A stretch of 64,000 nucleotides of DNA from Ambrosia x helenae (Eukaryota > Streptophyta > Magnoliopsida > Asterales > Asteraceae), in contig CM061233.1 of assembly GCA_030844895.1 (NCBI GenBank), forward strand, positions 47,955,937 through 48,019,936, in the 5' to 3' direction. Under the pieces are notes generated by a model. It was not told where the DNA came from. It saw only the letters and a list, made by a program, of their open reading frames with translations, and searched no databases. Below, piece by piece: positions 43,782-54,400 of the stretch. The translations under genes were made by a program, and so were the position numbers. Numbering within the stretch: the first letter of the stretch is position 1; every line of letters begins with the position of its first letter.

Positions 43782-44281
43782 TGTAGATGCAATATTGTGG
43801 TTGTCGCTTTCGGATTCACTAAAAATTTACAAAGATTACAAGTTTTGGACATTTCACAAGTTCATTCGATAGGTCGGGTGGTCGAATGAAGATCAGGAAG
43901 GTCGAATATAGGTGGATTGAAGTTTTTGCTAGATTATTATGTTGATTTGAACTCTCGTAGGGTCGAAGGAGTCCATTCGAACCTTAACAAGGTCGAATGA
44001 GATGTCTATATATATATATATATATGTTTAAGTTATTTAGAAAGTAAAGTAGCTGGTCATTTCAGTGTGTGTTTTGGGAAAGTTCTGGAAGTCGTATGTT
44101 TTCATTAATATTACATTGTAACTATTTTATCTTGATTTTATTAATGGAAAACGATTTGAAAATGAATCTTAACATGTTCTGATTTTGATTCGTATCATTT
44201 TGCATATGAATTAGGGTTCCAGACCTGATTTACTAAAACTCGTGTGATATTATTGTTTCTTTGTGATAAAATGATCCTACA
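43782..44281 (+). mobile_element. Element C 3' LTR
   Basis: The 500-bp LTR runs from TGTAGATGCAATATTG to GATCCTACA, followed by ATGAC (44282-44286), the right copy of the target duplication. It contains GGTCGAATG-type motifs (43880-44005) and a (TA)n run near 44013-44027 that accounts for part of the length difference from the 5' LTR. Confidence 0.9.
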
Positions 44282-45328
44282 ATGACACGCCATATAGCTT
44301 CTTGGATTGATTGGTTCAAAACTTGATACGGAAGCAGTTTGTGGTGCTGAACTCACACCAACACATGGAATGGCTGAAGATGAGGAACTTGCATAGCACA
44401 GTTCTGGATTCTGTGGAATCTGAGATCTCTTCGCCTTCCTTCTCTCCTCAATTTCCTTGTTTTCCAGTCTTTGGCTAAACTCATTCAGAGTCCATAACGG
44501 AAATGAGTATTGCTCCTTTAGTACTTTTACATGCTGGCTCCAATACACCGGCAACGCATCTTCAAACTTTTCTACACACTTTTCCATAGGATAAACAATT
44601 TGATAGTTAGATAGTTCAGATAACAAATGAAAGAAACGAGCAGTTAACTCCTTCAAACTATCATTTCCAAGAAAACTAAAATTCTCAAACTCTTTCTCCA
44701 GTTCATCCATTCTGAGCTTTCTCGTCTTCTCATTTCCATCATTCCAGCTTCAAAGAGCTTCCCACAGTTGTTTAGATGTCATACACGGCCCAAACTGATG
44801 CAACAAATCTTTAGTTAAGGCTTGAGACAACTGCGAGTATGCTTTCTTCTCAGCTACATATTTCTTTTTCTCAGTATCAGACAAATTATTCAAAGCAATC
44901 GGAGTGTTTGAGTTCTTGTTCATAGGTTGCACGTATCCCCTTTATAACACTTTCCAGGCCTCTCTACCATTTAACCCTTCCAAATGAATCTTAAACTTCT
45001 TATTCCACGATGAATACTCTGACATATCCATCAACTTCGGTGGTCGGTTACCATTTCCGGTGGATAAGTCAATCATCAACATTGAAATGGCTGTTGTTGT
45101 CTGATTCTGAACAGCTGCGGCTGCTGCAACTCCCTAATAATCTGGCATTGGTCGTGTCAGAGGTCACACAATGGGTTGAGTCGGACCCAAAACTTCCCAG
45201 TAGATAACCATCGGTTGTTGCGTTGTCTGTTTTCGTCTCTCTGCTGCAACTGCCCAGGGACTCATCGGTGTTTGTTGTTGTTGTGTCATGTTAGGTCGGT
45301 TCATCGGGCATCTCAAAATGTTTTCCAT
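44282..45328 (-). pseudogene. Element G, part 2: Gag N-terminal capsid-like domain
   Basis: The minus-strand ATG at 45328 starts MENILRCP with a Gln/Pro-rich N terminus. The UBN2-type domain follows: KKKYVAEKKAYSQLSQALT, LLHQFGPCMTSKQLWEAL (44932-44750), then MDELEKEFENFSFLGNDSLK, KCVEKFEDALPVYWSQHVKV and FSQRLENKEIEERRKAK (44710-44282). A break lies between 44750 and 44710. At 44282 it is cut by C and continues at 21486. Confidence 0.8.
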
Positions 45329-45906
45329 GGTTAAAAACTTTCAACACTTAGAAAAATTTCTCAAAACGTTTTGTTATGGATATCGTGAGCACGAACCAAA
45401 TGTTTAAAGTTTGGTTTGACTTACAAATTAGCACGAACGAAAAATTCTGAGTTTGATTTGACCTAATCGTAAGCACGAATGAGAACTGAGAGCACAAATG
45501 AAAATCTGATAGCACGAATGTGAATGAAAAGGTCTGAATGAAAATGAAAAACACCTATTCATGCCAAAGTTTAACACGAATGAGTTTTAGAAAAAACCAT
45601 TCGACCTAATATCAAGTTCCATTCGACCTGTCTAGAGTTCTTGACCATATTTTGTTCGAAAGCACATAATTTTGATCTGATTCTTGAAAATATTATCAAT
45701 TATGATCACAATTGAGAAGGTTTCCAATCGAGTCTGTTTCTGAACAAGTTTTGTGAAAGAATTTTTGATTTTGTCCACAAATCGACTTCTAAATAAATCA
45801 AAAACCATGTTTATTGTTTGAACTCTGAGAAAAGCAAAAGTTTTTATGATTTTGGATAGAAATCTGCAAAATTTTTATCAACTTGCAGTCGTGTGATTGA
45901 GCACAA
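45329..45906 (-). other. Element G 5' leader
   Basis: This is a non-coding leader between PBS and gag, with repeated AGCACGAATG-like and TTCGACC-type words at about 45370-45660. No ORF is supported. Confidence 0.5.
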
Positions 45907-45918
45907 GCTCTGATACCA
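45907..45918 (-). other. Element G primer-binding site
   Basis: Minus-strand TGGTATCAGAGC lies three bases inside the LTR edge. It is an initiator tRNA-Met type PBS. Confidence 0.9.
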
Positions 45919-45921
45919 CTT

Positions 45922-46375
45922 TATAGGATCGGTTTTCACAAAATCAATACATAATCAACACGAATACCGAACTGTTAATTGCGGAAACCCTAACGCTCAT
46001 GCAAAATGATAAAAATCTAGATCAAAACACGTATAGTTTCATTTTCAAGCTTTTCGTTAATCATTAACTTCAAAATAATCGTTACAGACACCGTTAATGA
46101 TATTACAGACTTCTGGAACTCTCTGGACAGAGTTTGGACACAAAAGGAACTGATACAAATGACCACTAACTCTATAACCGTCAATAACTAACTTCTATAT
46201 ATAGGCATATTTCACTCATACTGTCGTGGGTACGAATCAACCTATTCGTCCCTGTTTTCTCCCGAACCAAAACTTTTAGTTTTGGTTCGACCCTTCGTTC
46301 GTCCGAATGAAATCCCATACATTAAACATAAACATACAAATGACGTATTATCATCTAAATGATGTGAAAGCTACA
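45922..46375 (-). mobile_element. Element G 5' LTR
   Basis: The LTR is about 454 bp. On the minus strand it starts TGTAGCTTTCAC at 46375 and ends GATCCTATA at 45922, with the expected CA decayed to TA. It is similar in layout to the A, C and F LTRs, with GTTCGACCCTTCG near 46280. The outer end is set by analogy with C and F, so it could be off by a few bases. Confidence 0.7.
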
Positions 46376-48454
46376 AACACATATATGAAATATGTATTTA
46401 CAAGGAAAGTTAGCCAGAGTTTGTCGGGTTTCACAATAGATCCCCAAGTGTGTTAATGTAATGTTTTTTTATTTTATTTTATTTAATTTAATGTTATTAT
46501 TTTTTTTCTAATAGTGTGTTAGTTTTTTTGATTTAATGTAATTTTTTTATTTTATTTAATGTAACGTTTTTTATTTTATTTTATTTTATTTAATGTTTTG
46601 ATTTTTTTTTTAAATGTAATGTTTTTAGATTATTTTAAAAAAAAGTTTAGTGATGAAATGTGATGGAATGTGAACACCGACACATGGGTTTAGTGATGGA
46701 ATGTGATGGAATTAGGTGGCACAATCTGATTGGATGTACTAATGTGATGACCACCCCATCCACCCTTAGAAGGAAGTCCTATGTTCAAAAATGTAGTGAG
46801 AGTATAACACTAGCCGTTAAAAAACATATATTACCAAAATATTTATTTTTATATTTTTTCTAAAATTATTACTTATAACCCTAAAATTCATTTTATATAT
46901 TTCATAAGTTGATCATAAGTTGAATGACAATATATTTTATAACAATAAACTCTCTTAACAAAGTAGATGGAATATCATTACAAAATCATAAATTGACAAG
47001 TAAAACATGGACAAAAGATGAACATAAGGGAAAGTATCATGGAAAAAGTTGAACATAAGGGAAAGTATCATGGATAAAAGTTGAACATGGACAAAACCAC
47101 AAACATGTTATTCTATGTTTATAACCGATTTCCTTCCTATGTCACCAGTCGGGTTCTCCGGCAAATACATATTCATTGTTTGTAAGGATTTTCTGAGAAC
47201 ACCAATTCCAACTTGAATACTAACATCAGATTTTTACCAATAGTTTGTTTATGAGTGTTTGGAATGCAATTGAAAATAAGATTATTATTAAGATCATTAT
47301 GAATATGGAATGGAGATTTAGAAAGTGAAAATGGTTTAAACGAAAAAGATATCTAAATACAAATGCCACTTTCGTCTACTTTCATAGAGAGAAAATAATC
47401 ATTTAATTTAATTAATAATAAAAGAAATAATTATGATAAAGTAATGTTGCCAGAAAAACCAAAACTTCATGTTTAAAAATGTTTAGGGCTGAACATCTGC
47501 TCAAGTATATCTAAAAGTCTGTTGAAATAAAATGACCATCTGCTCAAGTATATCTGGTAAAGTATAATACAATGTACTCGTCATGGTATAGTGTGTTGTT
47601 CGTTTATTATACAGAGCATTACATTTTAATTACATTATACGACAATGTAACAAAAACATATAGTATTTACAATATATATTAAGATGCAAATCTATTACAT
47701 TAAACTAATATGAACATTTTACAATACATTGTAATAAACTTTATAACAACTAACTATGATAACAATATAAACTTAACTGAGTAAAAGTATTCCAATTCCA
47801 AAGTAACATATCATAAAACAAACCCGAAATTATATTTACTGAAAACATGTAAAGAAAGCAATTCTAACTGAATAAAAGATAAAATACATTAAGGTAAACT
47901 AAAAAAGAAGGTAAAATACAAGATTCGTTAAACAACACTCCTCTTATTCCACGAAAGTTGTCCGCATGATAAAGGTAGTCAAAGTGGACGCTATCCATAT
48001 ATACTTCAATAACTTGTTGCCAAGCAGCATTCCATATCCATGTACCTTCACTCATCACATATGTAATATCGCACAATTGACGAAATGGAACTTCACGAAC
48101 ATGTGGAAAAGATAATACCTTGGTCCAAATTTTAGCATCCAACTTACAAAGATCAATAGATAAGTTGGGGAACCCTTTTGTAACAAAGATATGCAGTTTA
48201 TCCTTAATACTTACAGTACGACCTTGAGCAATTCAAAAATCTTGAACACACGAAAAGCATATATTTTTAAGGCCACTAGATTAACATCCTATGTAACTAC
48301 AATGCTTTCAAAATCTGACCAATACCTAGATATTGTAAAAAACAATTTATAGTTGCAAAACGTACCAATAGACCAAGAGTAATCACTTGTAATGTACTTG
48401 GATTCAGTTAAGAAAGGTATAGTTCTCCATGAGACAGACTGTCTTGATTAAACA
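46376..48454. other. AT-rich intervening sequence, possible host DNA
   Basis: No retroelement coding is seen. 46440-46640 is T-rich low complexity (TTTTATTTTATT runs). A 26-bp word beginning GTTTAGTGATG occurs at 46645-46670 and 46688-46713. A roughly 31-bp unit (GAACATAAGGGAAAGTATCA core) repeats at 47018-47079. An unrecognised ORF remnant lies at 47864-48260. This is the longest stretch with no recognisable LTR element. Confidence 0.45.
47864..48260 (-). pseudogene. Unrecognised ORF remnant in possible host sequence
   Basis: The minus strand is open for about 130 codons, reading through FVTKGFPNLSIDLCKLDAKI to WTKVLSFPHVREVPFRQLCD and MSEGTWIWNAAWQQVIEVYM. The annotated Met start (48142) is internal. 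The Trp-rich pattern looks like real protein rather than chance, and an F-box-associated type of repeat is possible, but I do not recognise it. No exon partner is seen nearby. Confidence 0.35.
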
Positions 48455-50250
48455 TGTGACACCCGGCAAACTTAGGTTAATACTTTTACAAACATATAAG
48501 TCTACCTTAGCGAAAAACATTTACTTAACGTACTTAACTGGGTCAGTTGAGTCGGGTCGATGAATTGGTGAATCATCGGGAGTCGGTTTACACTTACATA
48601 TTGTCCAGGGTTCAATGATTCAAAGAATCATTGGGGAAAACATACACACACACGAGTCCCGAGTCTCGTTGTTGGTGAAATTACATAGCTGGATTAAGTA
48701 GCAAGTATTGAATGCTCGATGAATGATCTATAACTTGTGAATACGTGTTTATATGATTAGATATGATTAACATATGTTAGGAATGCATGTTCATGTGTTA
48801 GGATGTGTTAACATGTGTTAAAATGGCAAGATTGTGAATCAAATGACAACATTGAAAACCTAAGAACTTCATTCGACCCTTAGTGAGGTCGAATGAGTTT
48901 ACAAAGGGTCGAACCAAGCTTCAAAAGTTTGATTCGACCTCACGTAAGGGCGAACCAACGCTAGGTATAAATACAACACTTTACCAAATGTTCATCGTTT
49001 CACAACCCTAACTCGCCTCCAAGTGCTCTCTCTCAACCCCAAACCTGTAGGGAGGAGTTTTTGATCTTGTTTTTCTGATCCTAAGCCAAAAACACGTTCT
49101 ATAACAAAAATAAGTGAAGAATCAAGGTGTGTTCATCATCTAAACCCTATTAATCAATTTTCATACATTTTCATCAAACCCTAAGTGTCCAGATCTAATT
49201 CAAACAAGTTTTCATGTATAAAAACCTTTCTATACTAAACCTATTCATTAATAATGAGTTTTCTTACAAAAACCCCAATGTTAATGGTGTTAAATGATTG
49301 GTTTGTGTGTTATATGAAATGAAATGATGAATAGATGTTATGTTAATGATTAGGACTGTCTTAGGTGATGATTTATGGATGTTGTGAGGTTTAATTGATG
49401 TTTGATGGATTTTCACCCATTTTGAGGGTTTTAGGCTAAATCTAGGGTTTGTTCATGTTGGTATTGATGTTGCTATGATTGGGGATTCACTTGTATGAGT
49501 TTATCCATGCTAATAAAATATATATATGGTGATAATCTGATAGTTTCCATTGTAGGTAAAGATTTCATGCAATTGATGTGACATTTCCATAATATGCCAT
49601 TTTAGGAAAAATTGTGATTACTATGTGAAACGGACGGATTTGTATGTGAAAATGGTATGATTACATGTGGTTAGGATTAACATAGTCAACTACTGTGATT
49701 TGTGGCTTTTCGTGATGTTTTCGGACTGTTTTGATGAGATATTGTCCGTTTAATGAGTTTCTGCAGCAGTTGGGTCAAACCAGTTTTTGGTTCAACCTTG
49801 CGAAAGGTCGAACCAGTTTAGAAAAACCCATTCGACCGCTCAAAAGGGTCGAACCAAAATTTAGATACCCATTCGACCCAACTGATCAACCCAAACCAAA
49901 TTTACAAACTTTCATTCGACCTTTCGACTGCAGAAATGAATATTTGGTGCAAACTAAGTGTTTTATGTGTAATTTTTATATGTAAGCTATATGTACTTAA
50001 TTAACTAGTGTAGCGGGTCACCAATGGGATGTGGTCTGTCTGATGTGTCGAGTCAACGTTCAAACACATTTTCAAACATACGTAGGCATGATCTGGACAA
50101 TCCGGGACTAGTTAACCTACAGATTATTAGTCGCAACACTTATACAAAACTTTATGATAGGTCACCGGTAATTGGGACTATAAAATCACTGTCGGTTATT
50201 CTATTTTGTGAAGACGCAAACAAAGGTGAGCTTCATGGACCCTGTATGCG
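48455..50250 (+). mobile_element. Unassigned LTR-like block, plus strand, cut by element F
   Basis: It starts TGTGACACCCGGC, a typical LTR start, and contains a TATA box at 48966-48973 followed by a CT-rich leader-like stretch (CTCTCTCTCAACCCC near 49030). No coding is supported. GGTCGAA(C/T)/TTCGACC motifs form two clusters, 48872-48960 and 49795-49930. It is interrupted at 50251 by the end of F's LTR; the other side lies beyond the window. It could be a gypsy LTR; no pol confirms it. Confidence 0.5.
48962..48990 (+). promoter_or_regulatory. TATA box and start region of the 48455 LTR-like block
   Basis: GGTATAAATACAACAC at 48964-48979 is a clear TATA-box match in AT-balanced sequence. It lies directly after a cluster of four GGTCGAA-type motifs (48872-48950). 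Confidence 0.6.
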
Positions 50251-50759
50251 CGTAGGATCGTCTAAACAACAAAGATAATGATCAAACAAGTTCAATTCAG
50301 GTGCGGAATCCCTGAATTGATCACAAAATGATAATAAAACTAGCAAAACACAGAAATCATCATAAGCATCTTTAATTCATTCACTTTGATAAAGGATTAC
50401 ACTTGAAATTGCAGTTTATAATGATTAAAAGACTTTTACAGACTCAATAATAAACCTAGGGAGAACACACACAGGGAGGGAAAACAAAATGTCAAAAGTT
50501 ACAATTCAAAAATCAACTTGACCTTATATAAGCCTGCACATTCGCCCATTTGTGTTGGTCGAATGTGCAGGTTCGACCATTTGACATGGTTGAATCAAGA
50601 CATACATAATCTAAGTTCTACCTTCGACCTCCCTGTGTACCTTCGCCCCTACAATTCCACCTTCGACCGTTCTTCTTTCTTCCTTCGACCGTTCGATTGT
50701 GAACAAAACTTTATATAATCCGTAATCCAATAGCATTAGTCGCAATATATGCATCTACA
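50251..50759 (-). mobile_element. Element F 3' LTR
   Basis: The 509-bp LTR starts TGTAGATGCATATATTG at 50759 and ends GATCCTACG at 50251, with the terminal CA decayed to CG. It shares GCGACTAATGC and CAGGTGCGGAATCCCTGAAT with A's LTR. Minus-strand CTTATATAAGG near 50530-50520 is a TATA candidate. Motifs TTCGACC/GGTCGAA lie at 50540-50700. Confidence 0.88.
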
Positions 50760-50771
50760 AACTCCCCCTCG
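50760..50771 (-). other. Element F polypurine tract
   Basis: Minus-strand CGAGGGGGAGTT lies directly before the 3' LTR start, like CAAGGGGGAGTT in C. Confidence 0.88.
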
Positions 50772-50847
50772 ACTATTGCTTGGATTGCTTGAGTTTACGT
50801 TTTTGGTCCATCGTCTTGTTCATAAGCTTGATGCGCAGTAACGTCTT

Positions 50848-53800
50848 CTATTCCTTGATCATCACTGGTTCAAAAGTTTGCTTTGGTTTCTTCTTTTTGA
50901 CTTCCTGCACTTTCACAAACTTCCCCAGTTTCTTGTCAAAATCACATCCAGCATTCACATCCCATGCAAAGCATAAGAATACCACACGTTGGTATTTGCT
51001 TGCCTGTTCACTATCCTTAGCTTCGCAGTAAATCGGAATATAATAGTCCATTATAATATCCTCCTACGAACAGTTGATCAACCACATAGGATCAAAGATG
51101 TGAATCTTCTTGAAGTCCTTTGCACCATCCTTCAACACGATAATAGCCTCTGTAGTCTTCCAATCGTAGTACCACCACATGAAGTCTTTAGAAAAGTGTT
51201 GTGGAATCTGCATCAACGGAATATGTTTCAACACTTTAGGTGGTTTATACTTTAACGTCACCTTAGGCATCCCAGTAATGTCATCCTTCTCCTTCTTATG
51301 AACAATTCTTTTTGGATACTGTGGAGTGAACAACTTCCACTTCGTTCTGCTTTCTCTCGACATACGTTCTGCAAAGTAAGCAATATGATCATTAATAGAA
51401 CCTGTCATCTAATGTCTACAAATGTCACGAATAGCCCAATATGGTAATGTCTTCAAGTCATGGAATCTGTCAAAGTACAGAATTCCTTTTTCCCATTTTA
51501 CGGCTACACACTTCAACTGTTTCACGAACTTCCATCCAAGAGCTTTCCCTTTAAACAAGTCATTGTGAAACTTGTAAAAGCTACCTTGAACTTCTCTCTT
51601 TGGATTGTTCGCCTCTTTCTCTTTAAGCTTTCTCAACAATTCTTTCAATGCATCATATTGTTCAATGTTTGGCTTATTACAATCTGGAAACACTTCTTCA
51701 ATAAATCTCTTACTCTTTTCATGAGCAAGTTTCTCAGCCTGGCGTAACAGCTCATCAGTGAATTCAGGAAATCCAGAATCTGTGTTCTTCTTGTAGTATT
51801 CTGGATATTCCTCACTCGTGATATCCTCAATCTCTACCTCCTCAAATACTGGCACGTCTCTGTCATTGGAGTGATTACCTGCTTCTTTTTCAGGTATGTT
51901 TGGAATCTGATTATCAGCCATCAACTCCTCCAGAGTCTTATCAACCTGTTTCGCCAATCCTTCTAAAATCTCCTTAGACATGGCTGTAGAAACTTCTCCA
52001 TCTTCTAAGTCAGGATCATTGTATTCCAATTCAAATCTCATGTCATTAGACTCAAGTATCTCAAGAAATCTGCCAGTCATCTCTATCGTCCAGACTCTGT
52101 CAGTCAACATCTGGCGATACATGTTCTTGTCATCATCAGATAAAGAGATCATTTCATTCCAAAAGATACTATCATCGTCAACAGTACCACCAGAAGCTTT
52201 TGAACTGGATTCTCTTGTATCTTTTCCCGATCCTCTCTTCTCACACTTATACTTATCCGTGACATCATCATCACTGTCAAAACTCGCAGAGCTATTACCT
52301 TCTCCTGAATCGTCTCCCGAACCATCATCATCACCATCTTTCTTCTTCTTAGGAGCTTTACCAGCATCCTCATCTAACTCATCATCTTCATCTTCCTCTT
52401 CATTGGATGGTTCAAAATTAACTTTTTCTTCATCACGCTCCTTATCTTCTTCACCAGCTTGTAATTGAGGAGCTTTAGAGTACAAGTCTTTGATCAGATT
52501 ATCCATACTCTTGTTACTTTCTTTCAATTTCTTGTTCTCCTCTTTGATAGCAATGTATCTCCTGGTGTTTCTCTGTTCATGCTTCAACAACTTCTTGATT
52601 TCTCTCTGAAGCTGTTTAATCTTAGCTTCCAGATCATCATGATTCTCATGTGATGTTTCAACAACGTCTAACATCTTCTTGTCGTTGTTTCTCAATTGTT
52701 CTATTTCTGCTTGTTGCTGATTTATAATCTTCATCATGTCAGCAAGCTTCTGGTTCACTGCAGTCATAACATCACTGTCTACAGTAACCTTCGGTGGTGT
52801 TGAAGCTTCAGCAGCAGAAAACTTTCCTTTCTTCAATTTCTTTAACACTCTGTCCAATGCATCGTTGAACACATCAGTTGGTAACTCAGTCTGCTCAGCA
52901 GCATATGATGTCTTGTGCTTCTTCGCTGCTGGGGATGTGATAGGTGATTTGGAGCTAGATGCTGGTGGTAGTTTCTTACCAGCAACCAAAAACTCAATAT
53001 CTCTAGCCCTCTTCTCCATCGGCTTTAATACTTTCTCTTTCTTCTTGTATTGTGGCTTCTTCTATTTCTCACCTGTCTTTGGCGATCCCACAAAGTCTTC
53101 GGATCCCAATCCTAAACCTTCATCTGTTTCATCCAACGCAACAGGACTTTTTGTCCTTTGCTCCTCAACAGACTTATTTAGACTCTCAGACTCACCAGCC
53201 ACAGTGGCCTTGGGCGTGGTGCTCTTTACAGTCTAACTATCCGAATCCCATCGTTCATCCTCTTGTGTCTCTTCTGAATCAACAGACACTTCATCAACTA
53301 AATGTAAACCTTTCTTGGCTACACTTTTCTTTCTCCTTGAAACCTTCTTCTGAGCGGGTTTAGTATCATCTTGTTTCTCTTTACCCTTTCCTGTCTTTGC
53401 ACCAACGTTTATAACTTGACGCTTTCTCTTTGCATCAGGATCAACTGGACAAAGAGGATTATCTGGATCTGAATCACTGTTATCATGTCTGACCTTATCC
53501 TTTCCTGGATCTACATACCCTGGGTTGATCAAATGACCAAACAGGTTCTTGTGAGGTGGTCTTTCATTCAACGGCACACCCTTATAACCCTTCATTCTAA
53601 CAAGAGTATTCAGGTTCATGTGATCCTGAACAACAATCTGGGTAGGATCTCTTCTCAACTTCTTATGCTTCTTATCAAGTATCATCTGTATGAACCTCGG
53701 ATAAAGCAAAAAATTCATATTCTTCAAGCCTCTAAGTGGTTCTAACATGTGTTCCAATATCATACCAGCTACATTGAACGGCTTGTTCAATATAAGAGCC

Positions 53801-54360
53801 ACCGTCAAAGAACTGATGCTCTTCCTCATCACATCATACCCTCCACACACTAGTCCGAATACGTGCAACATCACGTGAGCGAGATACTTAAACTGAGGGC
53901 ATAGCTTCCCTTTATGTAATGAACCATCAGTTATCGGTCCGTTGTACTTCATTCGTAAGACGCACTTCCTCTGTTCTATCCATGAAAGTTCTCTAGGATC
54001 TGTTTTCTTCTCATCATGCAACTTCAATGCCTCACGGATATCATCTCCAGAGATAATCACAAGCTTCCCCTGAATCGTACTAACCACAGCAGATTCATTG
54101 TTCCAGTAGTCCATTTTCGCATTCTTCCAGAACTCCTGTTGATGATCCTTATAAATGATGGCGGGGGTAGCAAGTGCAACAATCACTCAGCTTCTCTTCA
54201 AGAAATCTACGATGCCGATGAACTCTTGATGTTTCTTCAGATCGCCCATGAACGCACAGCAGTTGTACGCCGGTTCAAATGGTAGTTCTTCCATTTGTTC
54301 CTTTCTAGTAGCCTTCTCAGAAGATCCAGTGGGAACCTCAGCACTTACCTGTTCAGACAT
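50848..54360 (-). pseudogene. Element F extra ORF3 (env position), best-preserved copy
   Basis: From ATG 54360 (MSEQVSAEVPTGSSEK) a single frame of 1,171 codons runs to the stop at 50848, broken only by in-frame stops near 54187, 53233, 53062, 51409 and 51064; no frameshift is needed. It has an N-terminal globular part (about residues 20-250; FEPAYNCCAFMGDLKKH, SWIEQRKCVLRMKYNGPITD, YLAHVMLHVFGLVCGGYDV), a Lys-rich linker with KRKRQVINVGAK, a coiled coil (about 530-630), an Asp/Glu/Lys tract (about 645-690), and a C-terminal globular part (about 820-1100; PKREVQGSFYKFHNDLF, YWAIRDICRH, MWWYYDWKTTEAIIVL). No signal peptide or membrane segment is seen. Family or fold is not recognised. Homology to C ORF3 spans the full length. 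Confidence 0.82.
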
Positions 54361-54400
54361 TATCAGACTGCAAAACAAATCAAGAAAGCATGTTAAAAAC
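54361..54400 (-). promoter_or_regulatory. Candidate 3' splice site before F ORF3
   Basis: Minus-strand TTGATTTGTTTTGCAG ends at 54368, followed by TCTGATA and the ORF3 ATG. A TTAAC branch-point candidate lies about 25 nt upstream. C's ORF3 has an equivalent signal at the same place. Use as an acceptor is inferred. Confidence 0.5.

Larger units (their letters stand above)
40352..43786 (+). pseudogene. Element C extra ORF3 (env position), unknown function
   Basis: Starting at ATG 40352 (MAEPKTPKELIFEPKHNCCA), it is about 1,145 codons with several stops and at least one frameshift pair near 42300-42470. The order is an N-terminal globular part (IYKDHQEEFWKNA, SWVVQRACFLTMKYFAPITE, LLHVLLHVFGPVRGG, RFLMIFDKKYP across a stop), a Lys-rich linker, a coiled coil (about 41830-42115), a poly-Asp tract from GAT repeats (42180-42265), and a C-terminal globular part (SFYKFH-like FYKFHNRMFKGRALAWKWF, PYLAVRDVCRHQLGG, PQYPKRIVHKEIDP). 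It ends at a TAG inside the first bases of the 3' LTR. It is homologous along its length to F's ORF3. I do not recognise the fold; no signal peptide or membrane segment is seen. Confidence 0.8.
21487..44281 (+). mobile_element. Element C: Sirevirus-like Ty1/copia with an extra ORF, hosting three insertions
   Basis: The plus-strand order is 5' LTR (21487-21962), PBS, leader, gag, protease, integrase, RT, RNase H, spacer, extra ORF3 (40352-43786), PPT and 3' LTR (43782-44281). The flanking 5-bp duplication is ATGAC. Removing the three later insertions (23280-27613, 28644-30399, 36255-39687) leaves about 13.3 kb. The two LTRs differ visibly in many positions, so the insertion is not recent. C lies inside gag of G. 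Confidence 0.9.

Noticed and set aside
40352..43786. ORF3 considered as an independent host gene between elements
   Set aside because: In both C and F it lies inside the element, between pol spacer and PPT/3' LTR, on the sense strand; in C the flanking target duplication encloses it.
46645..46760. Repeated GTTTAGTGATG word and GATGACCACCCCATCC segment considered as a MITE
   Set aside because: No terminal inverted repeats or target duplication could be matched; left as an unassigned repeat.
50251..50759. F 3' LTR considered as a solo LTR
   Set aside because: A polypurine tract and ORF3 adjoin directly at 50760, so it is the 3' LTR of a longer element.
51980..52468. Ser-rich plus-strand ORFs opposite F ORF3 (also 52736-53363)
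   Set aside because: The Ser and Phe richness is the mirror image of Asp/Glu/Lys codons of the sense ORF3; shadow frames.
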